From Anaeramoeba flamelloides (taxonomy: Eukaryota; Metamonada; Anaeramoebidae), in assembly GCA_027625915.1 (NCBI GenBank), contig JANTQA010000033.1:3162001-3226000 (forward strand): 64,000 nucleotides of DNA, given 5' to 3'. The notes beneath the pieces are model-generated. The model worked only from the letters and a program-made list of their open reading frames with translations. It was not told the origin of the DNA and searched no databases. Positions 48,274 through 59,440 of the stretch are shown here, piece after piece. Position 1 is the first letter of the stretch. Each line of letters begins with the position of its first letter. Made by a program: the position numbers and the translations under genes.

Positions 48274-49549
48274 CTAGTTTTGTTATTTCTTAAAAAAAAG
48301 TATTACGGGAGTATCAAAAACAGACCACTCACAAAGAAATTTAAATAAGTGATATTTTATTAAAAATATTATTGGTTTCTCTTTATTTTAGACCTCCGAC
48401 AATGAAAAAAAAAAAGATGAAAAACTTTTTTTTTACTACTAAATACAATTAAAATTTCGAAAAAATAATATCAAATAAAAAACAAAATTTTTGGATATTT
48501 GGAGAAATGTATTCAATAGTTTTTTAGAGACTATTATTTTTTTTTGAGGACTAATACTAAATACATGACATATATTTTTATGTTGTATTTATATTTTATT
48601 TGTATTTTCGTTTCCCAATTATTTGAATATAATTTTTTCAACAAAAATTATTTAAATCCAAATATTCTCTAGAACTTTTTAAAAAAATTGAATATTAATT
48701 ATTTTTTTTCAAAATTGTTGTTTACAAAATAGAATTCTGGGTTTCCTTAAAATTTTAACACAATTTTTTTCATGAATTGTATCACATCTTAGCAAACATA
48801 ATTTCGTTTTATTTGGTAATATTATTTTCATATTATTTCACCTTATTTTTGTTAATTAATAAAATTCATTTTTTTTTTTCTAACTTTCTTTTTCTCTTCT
48901 ATCTGATTACTTTTTGTTGAGAAACTGGATTCTTTCTTTTTTTTTCTTGATGGATTCTAATTTTTTTATTATTAATATAAGAATAAATAATTTTGGTTTT
49001 TTCTTTGAAATATATTAAAGATATTTTATCAATATTCCTTTTAAATTTTTTGAAATAAATCAATTATTTTTTCTAATTTTGAACTATTATTAGATATATT
49101 TAATATTTTTTTTTAAAAAAATTAACTTTAAGCCAAAAAGATAACAAAATGTATCTATATTATAAAATAAAAACTAATATTTAAGTGGGGGTATTTCCAT
49201 TACGTATTACATAATTTTGGGAATTTTAGCAAAATTATTCAGTTTACGTTGATTATTCTTTTAAAATCTGTCCTATATTCAATGATAATTTTTATTTTAA
49301 TGATTAAATAAAATTTTTAAGGAAACTCTTAGATATTATATTAGATAGTGTTAAATTAATAATGATGTTATTGGTTGTAAAATCAGGATTAAATATTAAT
49401 TTCTATTTATACTTTATAAAAATTGTGTTTTTTTCAAAATATTTTGAATTTTAATAATTATGAATCAGATCAAAATAAAGCTTATTTAATAATAATTATT
49501 ATTATAATTAATTACATTTATGATTATGGGGTGGTTCAACAAGATTTTC
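48274..49549. other. gap, no gene seen
   Basis: A+T-rich. A diverged CTTTTTCTCTTCT...GATTACTTTTTG block near 48885-48920 may be a remnant of the SINE-like family. Confidence 0.4.
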
Positions 49550-50515
49550 AACCATTAATTGTTAATTTTTTTTTTTTTTTAATTTGAGAAATATACTTAA
49601 AATTAAATAAATTTTCAGTTCATTTTGTAAATTAAAGAAAAAGTGTGGTTAGCTTTTACGGATCCAAAATAATTCTGGATAAGTGCTGTTATGTTTTTTG
49701 AGTTTTCTATTTATTAGGAAAATTGAGAGATTTTATTTAGGTTTTTTTGAGTTTTCTATTTATGTGTGAAGTGTTCTCGGATTTTATAGGTTTTCTATTT
49801 TATATGGAAAATATATCAATTTTCGTTGGGTTTTTTTTGTGTTTTCTATTTATTTGGGAAATCAATAGATTTTAATTCGGTTTTTTCGAGTTTTCTATTA
49901 ATTTGTAAAGTGTTCTGGGTTTTTTTTGCGTTTTCTATTTATTTGTGAAATCAATAGATTTTGCCCATAGGTTTTTTTTTGCTTTTTGAAATAAACCGAA
50001 AATTAATTAAAATTTACTGTTTATTTCAAAAAGTAAAAAAACCCTAGAAAACCTCACAAATAAATAGAAAACTAAAAAAAAAACCTAAACACTTTACAAA
50101 TAAAAAAAGAGAACCACAAGAGAACCTAGAAACTTGACCGGTACGGAATATTTATCCTCGGTTATTTTTTTTTTTCAGTATTTCCGTTTTTTTAGATGAA
50201 TACAGTATTTCCCTAACTATTCAGAATTATCTATTCAAAGAAATATCTCAAAGTTGAATTAAACTAAAATTCATCCACATCCATTTAAAAGTTTTTACCC
50301 CAAAATAGACACTTTTTTGGGGACTAGAGACTTTAAAAAAAAGCAGTACTATTAAAAACAACAAGTGCAATAGTCTCAAAAGAATTTAAGAACAGAAGTG
50401 TTGGCTATGTTGTTTTATATAAACCTTATTTGCAAGGATGAACTTTTAATTAGAAGTATAAGTGTTATCTAACTAGAAATTTGAAATTTTATTTTTCATA
50501 CTAGTGTTGTGTAAC
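49550..50515 (+). mobile_element. repeat family E, copy 3, with expanded sub-repeats
   Basis: 49690-49975 holds about six tandem units of roughly 40-52 bp built on GAGTTTTCTATTTATTTG. 50030-50110 holds the same units inverted. The right arm to ATACTAGTG (50513) matches copy 2. Confidence 0.55.
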
Positions 50516-50753
50516 TGTTTAAACTGAATATTCAAGATGGAGTCCAATAATAACAATTTAATTATTCGTTGGGAATGAAAGTTGAGCTTTTTTCGATAAT
50601 AATTGCAAATCATAAGACTTTTCTTGAAAAAAATCCAAAAGCGAAAGTAAAAAAAAATATACAAAAAGACCAAATGAATTTATATATTTCTAATAATGAT
50701 TTTAAAAGATTTAGGTTGCCTTTAATAAATACTTCAGTACTAAAATTGTTCAT

Positions 50754-51608
50754 TTATTTCTTGGTTTGTGGTTTCATTCGGATATGTTCATTATTATTTT
50801 GATAATCCTGTAATATCTTGAAAAAGTTTTTGCGAAAAGTTTCAACTGGGTCTTCTGTATATACTTTAAATTGATGAAATCTGATTAAACTGTTTTCTTT
50901 CAACAAGACCTGGAGTTTTTGGAAATATATTGATTTATCAACGTTTTCTTTCTTTTTGCATTTTGAATAAATAAGGGTTAAATTATTCGTATTAACACAA
51001 TCAGAAAGAATATTTATATGATCTTGAGCAAATGTTTTTGATTTCGTATTATTGTTCCACGCTGTTGGGTAGAATAAAAGGAGTCGATTCTTTTCCTTCC
51101 ACCCAAATCCATTTATTTTGTTCTTTAAATATTCATTAACATTCTCAGAGCTTGATGGTTTATGTTCAGAATTATTCTTGTTGTTGGAATTTATTTCATA
51201 ACTTATTTTGTTTTCATGATACACTACTAATGATGTGTTATACTTTACCAATGAAGGTTGATCCTTTAAATCTTTGATCAGGTTGAGAATTCTATTTGGT
51301 AAAATTTTATTGTCACAATGCACCAAAAAGAAAATATCATATTTTGGGTTTTTCTTCAAGGGTTTGCTCTTTTGTTCTTCTAGAATTTTATTTTTTGATT
51401 CGAAATAGTTAATTAATTTGTTGTTTGTGCCTTCCATTGTTGCAACTTCATCCAATAACTCATTAAATAATTTCATGACATCGGAATTTTTCTTTTCAAG
51501 CTGCTGGATTCGACTAAACAAAAATTTGATCATTTTATCTTTATCCCGTATTTTTTTATTGTTTGTGTTCCTCAAATAGTATTCTTCTATTTCTTGCTGA
51601 ATATCCAT
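50754..51608 (-). CDS. coiled-coil protein with possible VWA-like domain
   Basis: A protein of 284 residues. The first 80 residues form a charged coiled coil (FLFSRIQQLEKK...LFNELLDEV). The remainder alternates hydrophobic strands and helices: YDIFFLVHCDN, YNTSLVVYHE, RLLLFYPTAW, LTLIYSKC, FHQFKVYT, and a final EDPVETFRKNFFKIL helix. This order resembles a von Willebrand A fold, but the metal-binding DxSxS is not intact (HCDNK). That resemblance is an inference by eye. An alternative 5' model starts at ATG 51772: exon 51689-51772 (MRTKVSFWNSETIRNKK...) joins in frame to QEIEEYY over a GTTAAA...ATTCAG intron (51597-51688, 92 nt) that would remove the ATG at 51608. If unspliced, the upstream frame ends inside this gene's start region and would act as an overlapping uORF. 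Family not recognised. Confidence 0.72.
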   Translation of the reverse strand: MDIQQEIEEYYLRNTNNKKIRDKDKMIKFLFSRIQQLEKKNSDVMKLFNELLDEVATMEGTNNKLINYFESKNKILEEQKSKPLKKNPKYDIFFLVHCDNKILPNRILNLIKDLKDQPSLVKYNTSLVVYHENKISYEINSNNKNNSEHKPSSSENVNEYLKNKINGFGWKEKNRLLLFYPTAWNNNTKSKTFAQDHINILSDCVNTNNLTLIYSKCKKKENVDKSIYFQKLQVLLKENSLIRFHQFKVYTEDPVETFRKNFFKILQDYQNNNEHIRMKPQTKK

Positions 51609-52612
51609 TGTTTTTTTTTTCGTTCACAGTTCAAATATTGTTTAAATTTTCGTTCAAAAGTTGAAGATGAATAAAAATGATCTTTAACTTGTGGATATTT
51701 TTTTTTTTTGGGATTTCGTATTTTCTTATTTCTAATAGTTTCAGAATTCCAAAAAGAAACTTTGGTTCTCATAACTTTAAATCTTTTGTATTACAAAGTA
51801 ATTTAAGATCTAAGCTTTAAAAATTAATATTTATGTTTGTTTTTATGAAAAACCATCAGAAATTGTTTTTGAAATCTAACATTAAAATAATCTGATTTGA
51901 TTTAGTAAAAGTTACTAACATTCCAAAAAGTGAATTTAACTTTTATTTTTTGATGGTTGTTGAAAAAACGGGTCACAATTTCAATTCATTTTCCTTTTTT
52001 TATTCTTTTTGAATTGCCAATAGAGTTTTCTAATTGATAGACGGTAATTTTGGATTTGTTTTTGTTTCATTATAGACGAGTAGATGTTATATTTTGATCA
52101 TATAATTCAGTGAACTTAGATCCCAATATGAACTCAGATTTGAGATACGAAACAAATTGATAATCATAAGAAAATTTATCACTTTTAAGAACTACGTTCC
52201 CACACTTGATAGTGTTGAGTTATAGTATTTCACTTTTACTTTTCACAAAAAAATTTCACATGGAAGAAATAGGACAAAAAAAAAAAAAAAAAACATTTTT
52301 TGGCATCTTTACCTTTTTTCAAGCAGACTCTTTATCCTTCTTTTTCAATGAAAAGGAAATTGAAAATAAAAAAAAATTTAATTGTAAAAAAAAGCTTTTG
52401 GGGCTTTTTAATTTATTTCTAAAGTGTAAAATCAAATGTAAAAAATATGTAGAACAGTCCAAGAAAATAGTGTGAGTTCAGAAAGTTGAAATAGAAATTC
52501 TAAAATATTAAAATCGAAATTTAGCATGATTTAACAATACAAAAATTGTGAAAATTGTTGAAATTGTGAAAATTTCATATTTTTTCAAATAGAAATTCTC
52601 CTTGGACAAATA

Positions 52613-52825
52613 TTACTTGGATTTCATAACTCTTTCAAGGCTGATTTTATACATTATTACACTGTTTTCACCGATAAAATAGTCCTTAAATTTTTGAAAA
52701 CCATCAATTAATTTCTTTTTTCCATCTTGTTCACTTTTAGAATCCAAAGTCAAATAAAAACTTTCCTTAATTTTTAATTTCTCAACTTTTTGAATAATTT
52801 CTTACCTTAATGTGCTTGTTGCCAT
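52613..52825 (-). CDS. very small spliced gene, function unknown
   Basis: On the minus strand an open stretch (52802-52613) of about 62 codons with no early ATG encodes QKVEKLKIKESFYLTLDS, GKKKLIDGFQKFKDYF, and SVIMYKISLERVMKSK before TAA. Just upstream, ATG at 52825 begins MATSTL and runs into GTAAGA, a good donor at 52805. A 45-nt intron ending at GGAAAG would join it in phase to SFYLTLDS, though that would drop part of the coding-like text; other acceptors are possible. The mixed polar/hydrophobic text is unlike the flanking A/T DNA. Not recognised. Ribosomal or SRP small-protein families were considered without a convincing match. Confidence 0.42.
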
Positions 52826-54228
52826 AAAAAATGTTCAAGTGGATTGAATAGTAAATTTAAAAAAAGTATTATCACATTTCAAATTGAAAAACAAAGTAAA
52901 AATATGATTTCTATTAAACCAAACAGTTTAAAGTAATTTTCCAAGAACAAATTATTATTTTTAAAAAGTTTTGATAAATTTTTTCCAATTTTGAATTAGT
53001 TCAAAATTCATCATCTTATCAAATTATTTCAAAAAACAAAGATTTTCTTTGAAGAAGTAAGAAATCTTATTGTTTGTGAATAATTGAACTAAAATAAATA
53101 TATAAAAATAAAACTACAAAGTGTTTATATATAATTAGATATAAAAAATCAACTTTGTTTTAAAAAAATTACAAAAATTTATAAATACTTGAAAAATAAT
53201 TATTCATTTTTTTGTGTTATTTAGAAACAGATTTCAAATTATTTTTTCTTTTTTGGTTATATAAAAAAGAGAAAAACAACCAAAAAAAAAATCCTTACAG
53301 ATTCTCCCAAAATCATTTTTTTAAGCCTTAAAAAAAAAAACTGTTCAGTATAAAGAAATACATTTTTATTTGATTATTTCAAAATAATAATTAATAACCC
53401 AATCTTAATTCTTCCAGTGGGTTCTTCATAACACCAAAGATTTGATGTAGCAATATATTTTACAATTCTATTTCACAATTGTTTAATATTTTCATAGAAA
53501 TAATCTTTATTCAAATTTAATAAATCTAAAAAAATCTATTTTAAATAATATCAAATAACTCATTTTAAATGTAAACTAGTTCCTTTTTTATACTCTTTAT
53601 ATATGAAATGAGATATTACATTATCTATTAAATTCCAAGATATTTAATAAATAATGGGAAATAAAATAAATGTTAATTTTTTTCTGATCTGCAAATATTA
53701 AATATTTGATTTATTTTTCATAGTATTTTTAAAATAAGATCAAACTTTAAATATTATTTGTTCATAAAAACAATCAGAAATTACTTAAAAGTGAGATTTC
53801 ATATAAATAAAAATACTTTTCAAAAATTTTTTTTTATTTTTTCGACTTAGATTCAAACAATCAAACAAAAGATCTTGATGTTTTAAATAAATATTTATTT
53901 AAATTTAAAATTCTTATAAAACTGAAAATTAATTATTCTAAAGTCGATAAAAAGGAGTTTATTTATCAATTTTAATAATATACTTGTCTAAATAAGTGTC
54001 CTTTGATCTGTGGTACAAAAAATAATAATAATAAGGGTTACTAATTTCTTAAAATTATCATTAAGCATGTAAATACTTGTTATAGATGCGCAACGTATCC
54101 AAGGGATTGATTTGATACTAAAAAAGATCTGGTAAAATTATACTTCTTTTTAATTAATAAATTATACTAACAAAATAAAATTCCCAATGATCTAATCTGA
54201 AACAAATTGAGCTAATAAAAAAAAGATC
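52826..54228. other. gap, no gene seen
   Basis: A+T-rich text with homopolymer runs; nothing supported. Confidence 0.4.
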
Positions 54229-54230
54229 TA

Positions 54231-54817
54231 AAATATTTCCAAAAAAGTAGGTAATTTTTTTTTTACATTTCATAAGAAATCATTCTTGTGGGTGGAATTA
54301 TTGGTTAATTGGTAATTTTAAATTAAGTTAAATGATAATACAGATTGAAACAAGGACTAAGGGATTTATTTCAAAATATGTTCAATGAAATATTTCCCAA
54401 AAAATGGGAAAAAATGAATAGCACTTTTTTTGGAGAAGTACAATGTACAGCCAATTTCTATAAAAAAGCCATCAAATATGGAAACGTTACAAATGATTTT
54501 TTAAATAATAAAAAAAAGTTATATTTTTTCCATTATTATGAAAATATTGTTGAGATTAAAGAAGTTATGAAAGGGGTTTTTTTGATCAAAAAGAATAAAT
54601 AATCACAAATTGTCACAGGTTAAAAATCTCAGATAAAACCGAGATCAGAAATTTTAATATATTTTATTAATATAATACAATACTAAGAAACAAATTGAAT
54701 TATTAGCAAACCAATAAATGATGGTTAATGATTTTGGATATTTAAATACTTTTATACAGATTGATTCTAATTTTTGTCTTTTAAAATAAATTTACCCTCC
54801 TTTTTTTGGAAATAGTT
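54231..54817 (+). mobile_element. TA-duplicating MITE family A, copy 4
   Basis: 587 bp. Ends AAATATTTCCAAAAAAGTAG and (complement) AACTATTTCCAAAAAAAGGA, with TA on both sides (54229-54230, 54818-54819). An 85-codon frame inside is not conserved in the other copies. Confidence 0.8.
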
Positions 54818-54854
54818 TATAGTAACCCGTTGTAAAATTATTACAATTTTGGTA

Positions 54855-55455
54855 TTGAAAAAAAAAACATGAACTGAAAATAATCACAGAATAATGTTTT
54901 TAATTGTGAATATTAGTACAATTAATGTATAATTGCAAATATTTTAAATCAAATCCTTTTATATAAATAACAAATGTTTTTATCAATTCAGTAATAAACC
55001 TATCGAAAGTTCATTGAAGTTGGATGTCTCTAGAATACTCACATAATTACTTGAGAAAATAACTTTATCAATTTTTTTGAAAACCCAGTCATAAACTTAA
55101 ATAAAGCTCACTAAAATTGAAGTTTCTTTAAAATACTCAAGTAATTGTTTGATAACCATAATTGAATTTAAAATATTTAAAAAAAAAAAAAAAAAAAAAC
55201 GAGTTATATATTGGTTGATTATGAATTTGGGCAATTATATTTTTTATTCTTGTTTTTTGATTGTTGAATACTGTTTAGAACAAGTGTAATTTGATCTATC
55301 ATTATTCTAATAAGTAATAAGTTAGAATTTTCAAAATTTGATTCATAAATTAAAGAAATTGAAAAGAAATTATTCAGTAATTATACAACAATTTTCCGAA
55401 TATTCACTTTACCAAATTTAGTGTGGTATTTTTTCATTTCAGGTATTTTTTTCAA
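54855..55455. mobile_element. MITE family H, copy 2
   Basis: About 600 bp. Inverted ends TTGAAAAAAA with the inner GTGAATATT blocks shared with 45537-46048. The interior matches that copy's right half in reverse (AATAAACCTA...AAGTTCATT). TA flanks both ends (54853-54854, 55456-55457). Confidence 0.65.
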
Positions 55456-55824
55456 TACTAAAACAGAAAAAAAAGTTGAAGAAGGTCTTGATTTTTGAAA
55501 ATAAAATTGAAGAAAAATAAAAACCTTTTTTTTTTATTTTACATATTCAAGTAATAAATGTATTAATCCATTGATTTGGATGATTAAGTGTCATTATTTT
55601 TTAATCATCTATTTCTAACCTTAATGTTAATTAATTTCAAATAAAGGTAATAAATCATTTAAATATGATTTTATTTGTCCGTATATAATTATTAAATAAT
55701 TATTAGAATCGCTATATGTTTCTTTAGATTGTTTTTAAGTTTAAATACCATTGGTGATTTTTTTTACACATGTATACAAAAAAAAAAAAAAAAAAGTTTT
55801 ATTTGAGATAGGAGGTTTATGTAA

Positions 55825-55997
55825 ACTAAACAATATCATATTACTGCCCTTAGAGTGTATAAAATTTTGATACTACACAAAATGTTGAAACCTGGGGTTG
55901 TTGTAATTTTGGAAATTGATGATCGGCCTTATTCAACAATTTTTTTGAAGTTTGTTAATTTTGTTATAAAGATAATTGGAGAATTTTTATTTTTTTC
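55825..55997 (+). pseudogene. fragment of a UbiE/COQ5-like class I methyltransferase
   Basis: A reading frame of about 57 codons encodes YHITALRV, then HKMLKPGVVVILEIDDRPYS and FLKFVNFVIKIIGEFLF. This resembles the post-SAM-binding part of UbiE/COQ5 methyltransferases (ITIxFGLRNV ... RVLKPGGRLLVLEFSKP ... VLPRIGSLV in the known family), which methylate quinone precursors. Only this piece remains. The SAM-binding N-terminal part is not visible upstream, the normal KPGG is KPGV, and the frame is cut within a few bases by the inverted-repeat element at 56003. It is most simply a decayed gene fragment. Other class I methyltransferases are possible. Confidence 0.45.
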
Positions 55998-56002
55998 CTT
56001 TA

Positions 56003-57218
56003 AGGGACTAGTAACTCTTATTTATTTTTTTTTCCCAAAGGTAATAGAGTAATTATTTTCATAAGAGTACAATTAAGACCAATAAAAAACTTCGTTTGTC
56101 AACTTTAGAGAAATGAATAATCATTTTTAAAAGATTTCATTTTTCCAATGGAATTTTCAGTCAAAAGATCTGATCTTTTTTGTTTGGGTTTTTGGTATCA
56201 ATTTCGAAAAATAAAAATTTGCAAAAAAATTTATTTTTTGAACGAATATCACTTTTAGTAATTTTTGAGAGTCGTTATGAACAACTAACGTTGTTTCTTT
56301 AATATTATTTTAAAAATACATGAAAAATAAATCTAAATATTGTATCCTTGAAGATCTAAAAAATTTGAACATTTATTTTATTCAGAAATATTTATTCAAT
56401 TTCTTGAAATTGAAAAGACTTGTCAATATACTTTTTCAAATATCAAGAGTATAAACAAGGAACTGTTTGTATTAAAATCAGGTATTTGATAATATCTATT
56501 ATTTTTTTATTATTAGAAATATGTATTTGAATTGTTTTATTTGTTGCAAAATCTTGAAAAAATTGAGAAATAAATGAAAAACCTATTTGATAAATTTAAT
56601 CATTGGGTTGTTCATGACTTACTGAAATAATTAAGATTGGGTTTATAATTATTGATTATAAATAATCAAATTAAAAAGTATTACTTTAGATAATAAGTTG
56701 AATTTTCCAGGTTTTAAAAAAGTATTTCGGTTGAATTTTTAATTTGATTCTTTGGTTCTTTTTCTGATATTTTTTCATTCAATCCCTAGAAAAAATAGAT
56801 TTGGTCTGTTCTTTGAATCAAAAAATTATATTTTTTACAAGTTTAAAATAATTATTGTCATTTTTTTTTGAGATTAAGTAGATTTATTAAACTTAGTTAT
56901 TTTAGAACTTAGTGGTTTCATTTCTAAAGTGTATTTTTGTACACTTCCTTTACAGGCAATAAGATTTCAATCTTCTTTCTTTGAAAATAATTTTTTTTAA
57001 ATAATTTGGAAATATGTTGAATTTTGAACTTTTCAAAAATGTGAAAAATGGATCAAACTTTTAAAAACAATAATTCATTTCTGAAAATAGTATTAAAAGG
57101 ATTTATAGTTTTGTAGTTATCAGATTTTTACTTTATTATTCAATTTCAAGATAGGGTAAAATTTTTTTTAATTTGTTAGTAAATTTACTTGAAGATTTTT
57201 TTTAGTTTACTAGTTCCT
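56003..57218. mobile_element. 1.2-kb TA-duplicating element, family C, copy 2
   Basis: Ends AGGGACTAGTAAC and (complement) AGGAACTAGTAAAC are inverted repeats with TA on both sides (56001-56002, 57219-57220). It directly follows the methyltransferase fragment. The interior does not clearly match copy 1, so only the ends may be related. Confidence 0.6.
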
Positions 57219-57675
57219 TAAAAAAAAAATAATTATTTAGTCACATAGTGTTATCCTAAATTCGTCTTTAATCAAAGTATATTGTAAATGGATGCAAATT
57301 TTATTAGTTCACATTGGTTGACCTTGCTTAAAAAAATCTATTATCAATATTCTTACGATAAATAATGAGATTTTTTATTAATTTTCACAATTAAAAAAAG
57401 TCATTTTTTGAAATTTTTTTTAATTCCTTTTTCGAAATCAAAAAATAGAAACTCAAAAGAAACATTCAGTTTAGTTAGTAATTTCATATTTAGAACTTTT
57501 TTAAAGTTACTATTTTCTTATTTTTTTAATTTCAAAGATTAACTCAATAATTATAAAGATAAAAACCCAAAGGCTGGTTAGTTTCTTATCCTTTTTATAA
57601 AACTAATATTTATCTATTTTCAATAAGTAAAATAATTTGTCAAAAAATTCTATTGGTTAATTAATAAAATATTTA

Positions 57676-57960
57676 GAAAAATTCTTTTTTTTAACTACTA
57701 ATCTACATTTCGCGAAAAAATTTCCGAAAGACATTTTGGTACTTTGGAGTCTGAATATTGATAATTCAACCTTTAAATTTAAGGTGAAATCCAGATTTTT
57801 TTCAGAAATTTTTGTTTTTAATGAATATAAGATATCATTTTTAATTGTGGAGATTAATAAATGGTATGATTCTACGAATCTAATTTTTAGGATATTTGAA
57901 CCATTTCAGGTACAACGTGGTTTGCCTTCAAAAAGAACACAATTTAATCTTAGACTTTGA
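57676..57960 (+). CDS. orphan reading frame without start codon, unknown
   Basis: An open frame of about 94 codons with no ATG near its start encodes HFAKKFPKDILVLWSLNID, NSTFKFKVKSRFFSEIFVF, FLIVEINKWYDSTNLIF and GLPSKRTQFNLRL before TGA. The balanced residues are unlike the surrounding A/T-driven text. Near its end TTTCAG is followed by GTACAA, which could be either splice side. It may be an internal exon of an unresolved gene or a decayed gene piece. Not recognised. Confidence 0.3.
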   Translation, partial: EKFFFLTTNLHFAKKFPKDILVLWSLNIDNSTFKFKVKSRFFSEIFVFNEYKISFLIVEINKWYDSTNLIFRIFEPFQVQRGLPSKRTQFNLRL

Positions 57961-58638
57961 AATGGCTGAATCTAATCGCTTAACCAAAACTTGCAAAATT
58001 ATTTTCATTTTCTTAAAATAAGATAATATTTTCTTTCAAAATTCCATCATATGGTTGGAATGGCCAAATCGGAAGACATTACATTATTGAAGTATATTTT
58101 TTTTAACTTGTAAAAAGACCAAATTCACTTTTCCAAATATAAAATCTTTGATCATCCGAAAATTTTACTAACGTAAATAAAACCTGTATGATTAATTTGT
58201 TGGTTGGTCAACGTTTTTGAGAAACCTAAATTAGGTATTTAAGATCACATGAAATAATACTTCAAGACATCCTCTCTCCATTAAAAAAAAAGTTTACTTT
58301 TTTTATTCGACCAAAATAAAAAGGCTTTATTCAAAATTTTTAGCAAAAGAAACACAAATTTGAAAACCTCTTTCTAAATACAAAAGTAAGGTAATGTGTT
58401 GAAACAAAAAAACTCCTAAACAATTTAAAGTAAAGATCAATTTCGAAAAAATGATCAAAAAAAAAATGTTCCTATTTTTTGAAAAGAAATTTTTTATAAA
58501 CAAATAATTCCAAGATTTTAAAGTGTGATCAAAACTAGAAGCTCGTTACTGTATACTTTATTCATTTTTTCTTTTTTTTTTTTCCTTTTTTTTTTTTTTT
58601 TTTCAATTTGAACTTTTTAGCCTGGGCAGGAACATTTG

Positions 58639-59440
58639 ATGAGTGATCTTAATTTTAAACAATTTTCAACCACGTAAACATTTTATTTCTTAGTTTTTCT
58701 CTTTGCTTCTTTTTTCGCTGTTTTGTAAATAATAACTCTAAACTTTACCTACATCCCTTCAATCTCATTCTCTTGAAAAAAAAAAACAGAATCGAGCACA
58801 CAAAACAAAGAATCCAAAACAAAACAATCATCGAAAAAACAGCAATTCAAGGACTGTGTTTACTCGGAGCACCTATTAGCGAATTTCAAAATTACTTTTT
58901 CAGTGATCACTTGCCAATAAAAACAATAAGAAAGCGCTTTTATCATGAATTGAAAAAAAAAAAGAACAAAAAAAAAAGAAAAAAACAAAAATTCATCACA
59001 ACAAAAAAACTTGTTGTTGATTTAGAAAAACCAATCGGGGTTAATGGGGAATTACAAATAAAAAACAACTCACCAAACTTGCCAAAATTTGCTTGTCCTT
59101 CAAGTTATCCTTTTGATTTACTCAAACAACAGCGATTGAAGATTCACCAAAACAAAAAAAAAATCCAAAAGGTTTTTGTAAGTAATATCTAGGTTCTTGT
59201 GACAGAATGTTGTTTTACGTGTTTTTGAGTTGTATTTCGAATTCTCAACAAGAAATTATCTTATTTTTTTTATTTTTTTTTTGCTTGCTTTTTTTTTTTT
59301 ATTGTTTTTTACAAGAAAAATACAAAAAAATAATACTTTACAAAAAGATTCTTACAAATACACCATCTTTATTTAAAATACTAATAGAGGAAAATCAAGT
59401 GATTTTCATTTTTCCAGAATTCTTTTATTTTTTTTGTTAA
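58639..59440 (+). CDS. small spliced basic protein, possibly helix-turn-helix
   Basis: Three exons fit in phase. 58639-58673 starts at ATG (MSDLNFKQFST) and ends at GTAAAC. 58790-59181 follows an AAAAAACAG acceptor and encodes IEHTKQRIQNKT, AIQGLCLLGAPISEFQNYFF, LPIKTIRKRFYHELKKKK and a Pro-containing basic tail. 59316-59440 follows a long T tract ending TTTTTTACAAG and encodes KYKKIILYKKILTNTPS and IEENQVIFIFPEF before TAA. Introns are then 116 and 134 nt. The middle frame has no internal ATG, which is why splicing is needed. The AIQGLCLLG...IKTIRKRF part has the look of a helix-turn-helix, but no family was recognised. The 3' end may extend by one more exon (a coding-like FAEQAKRPVIILVHHYF lies just before 59697). 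Confidence 0.5.

Noticed and set aside
52260-52475. Plus-strand frame MEEIGQKKKKK...
   Set aside because: Dominated by Lys/Phe from A and T runs; no homology and no conserved features.
54345-54602. 85-codon frame inside MITE A copy 4 as a transposase
   Set aside because: Not open in the other three copies, no DDE/D motif, and too short.
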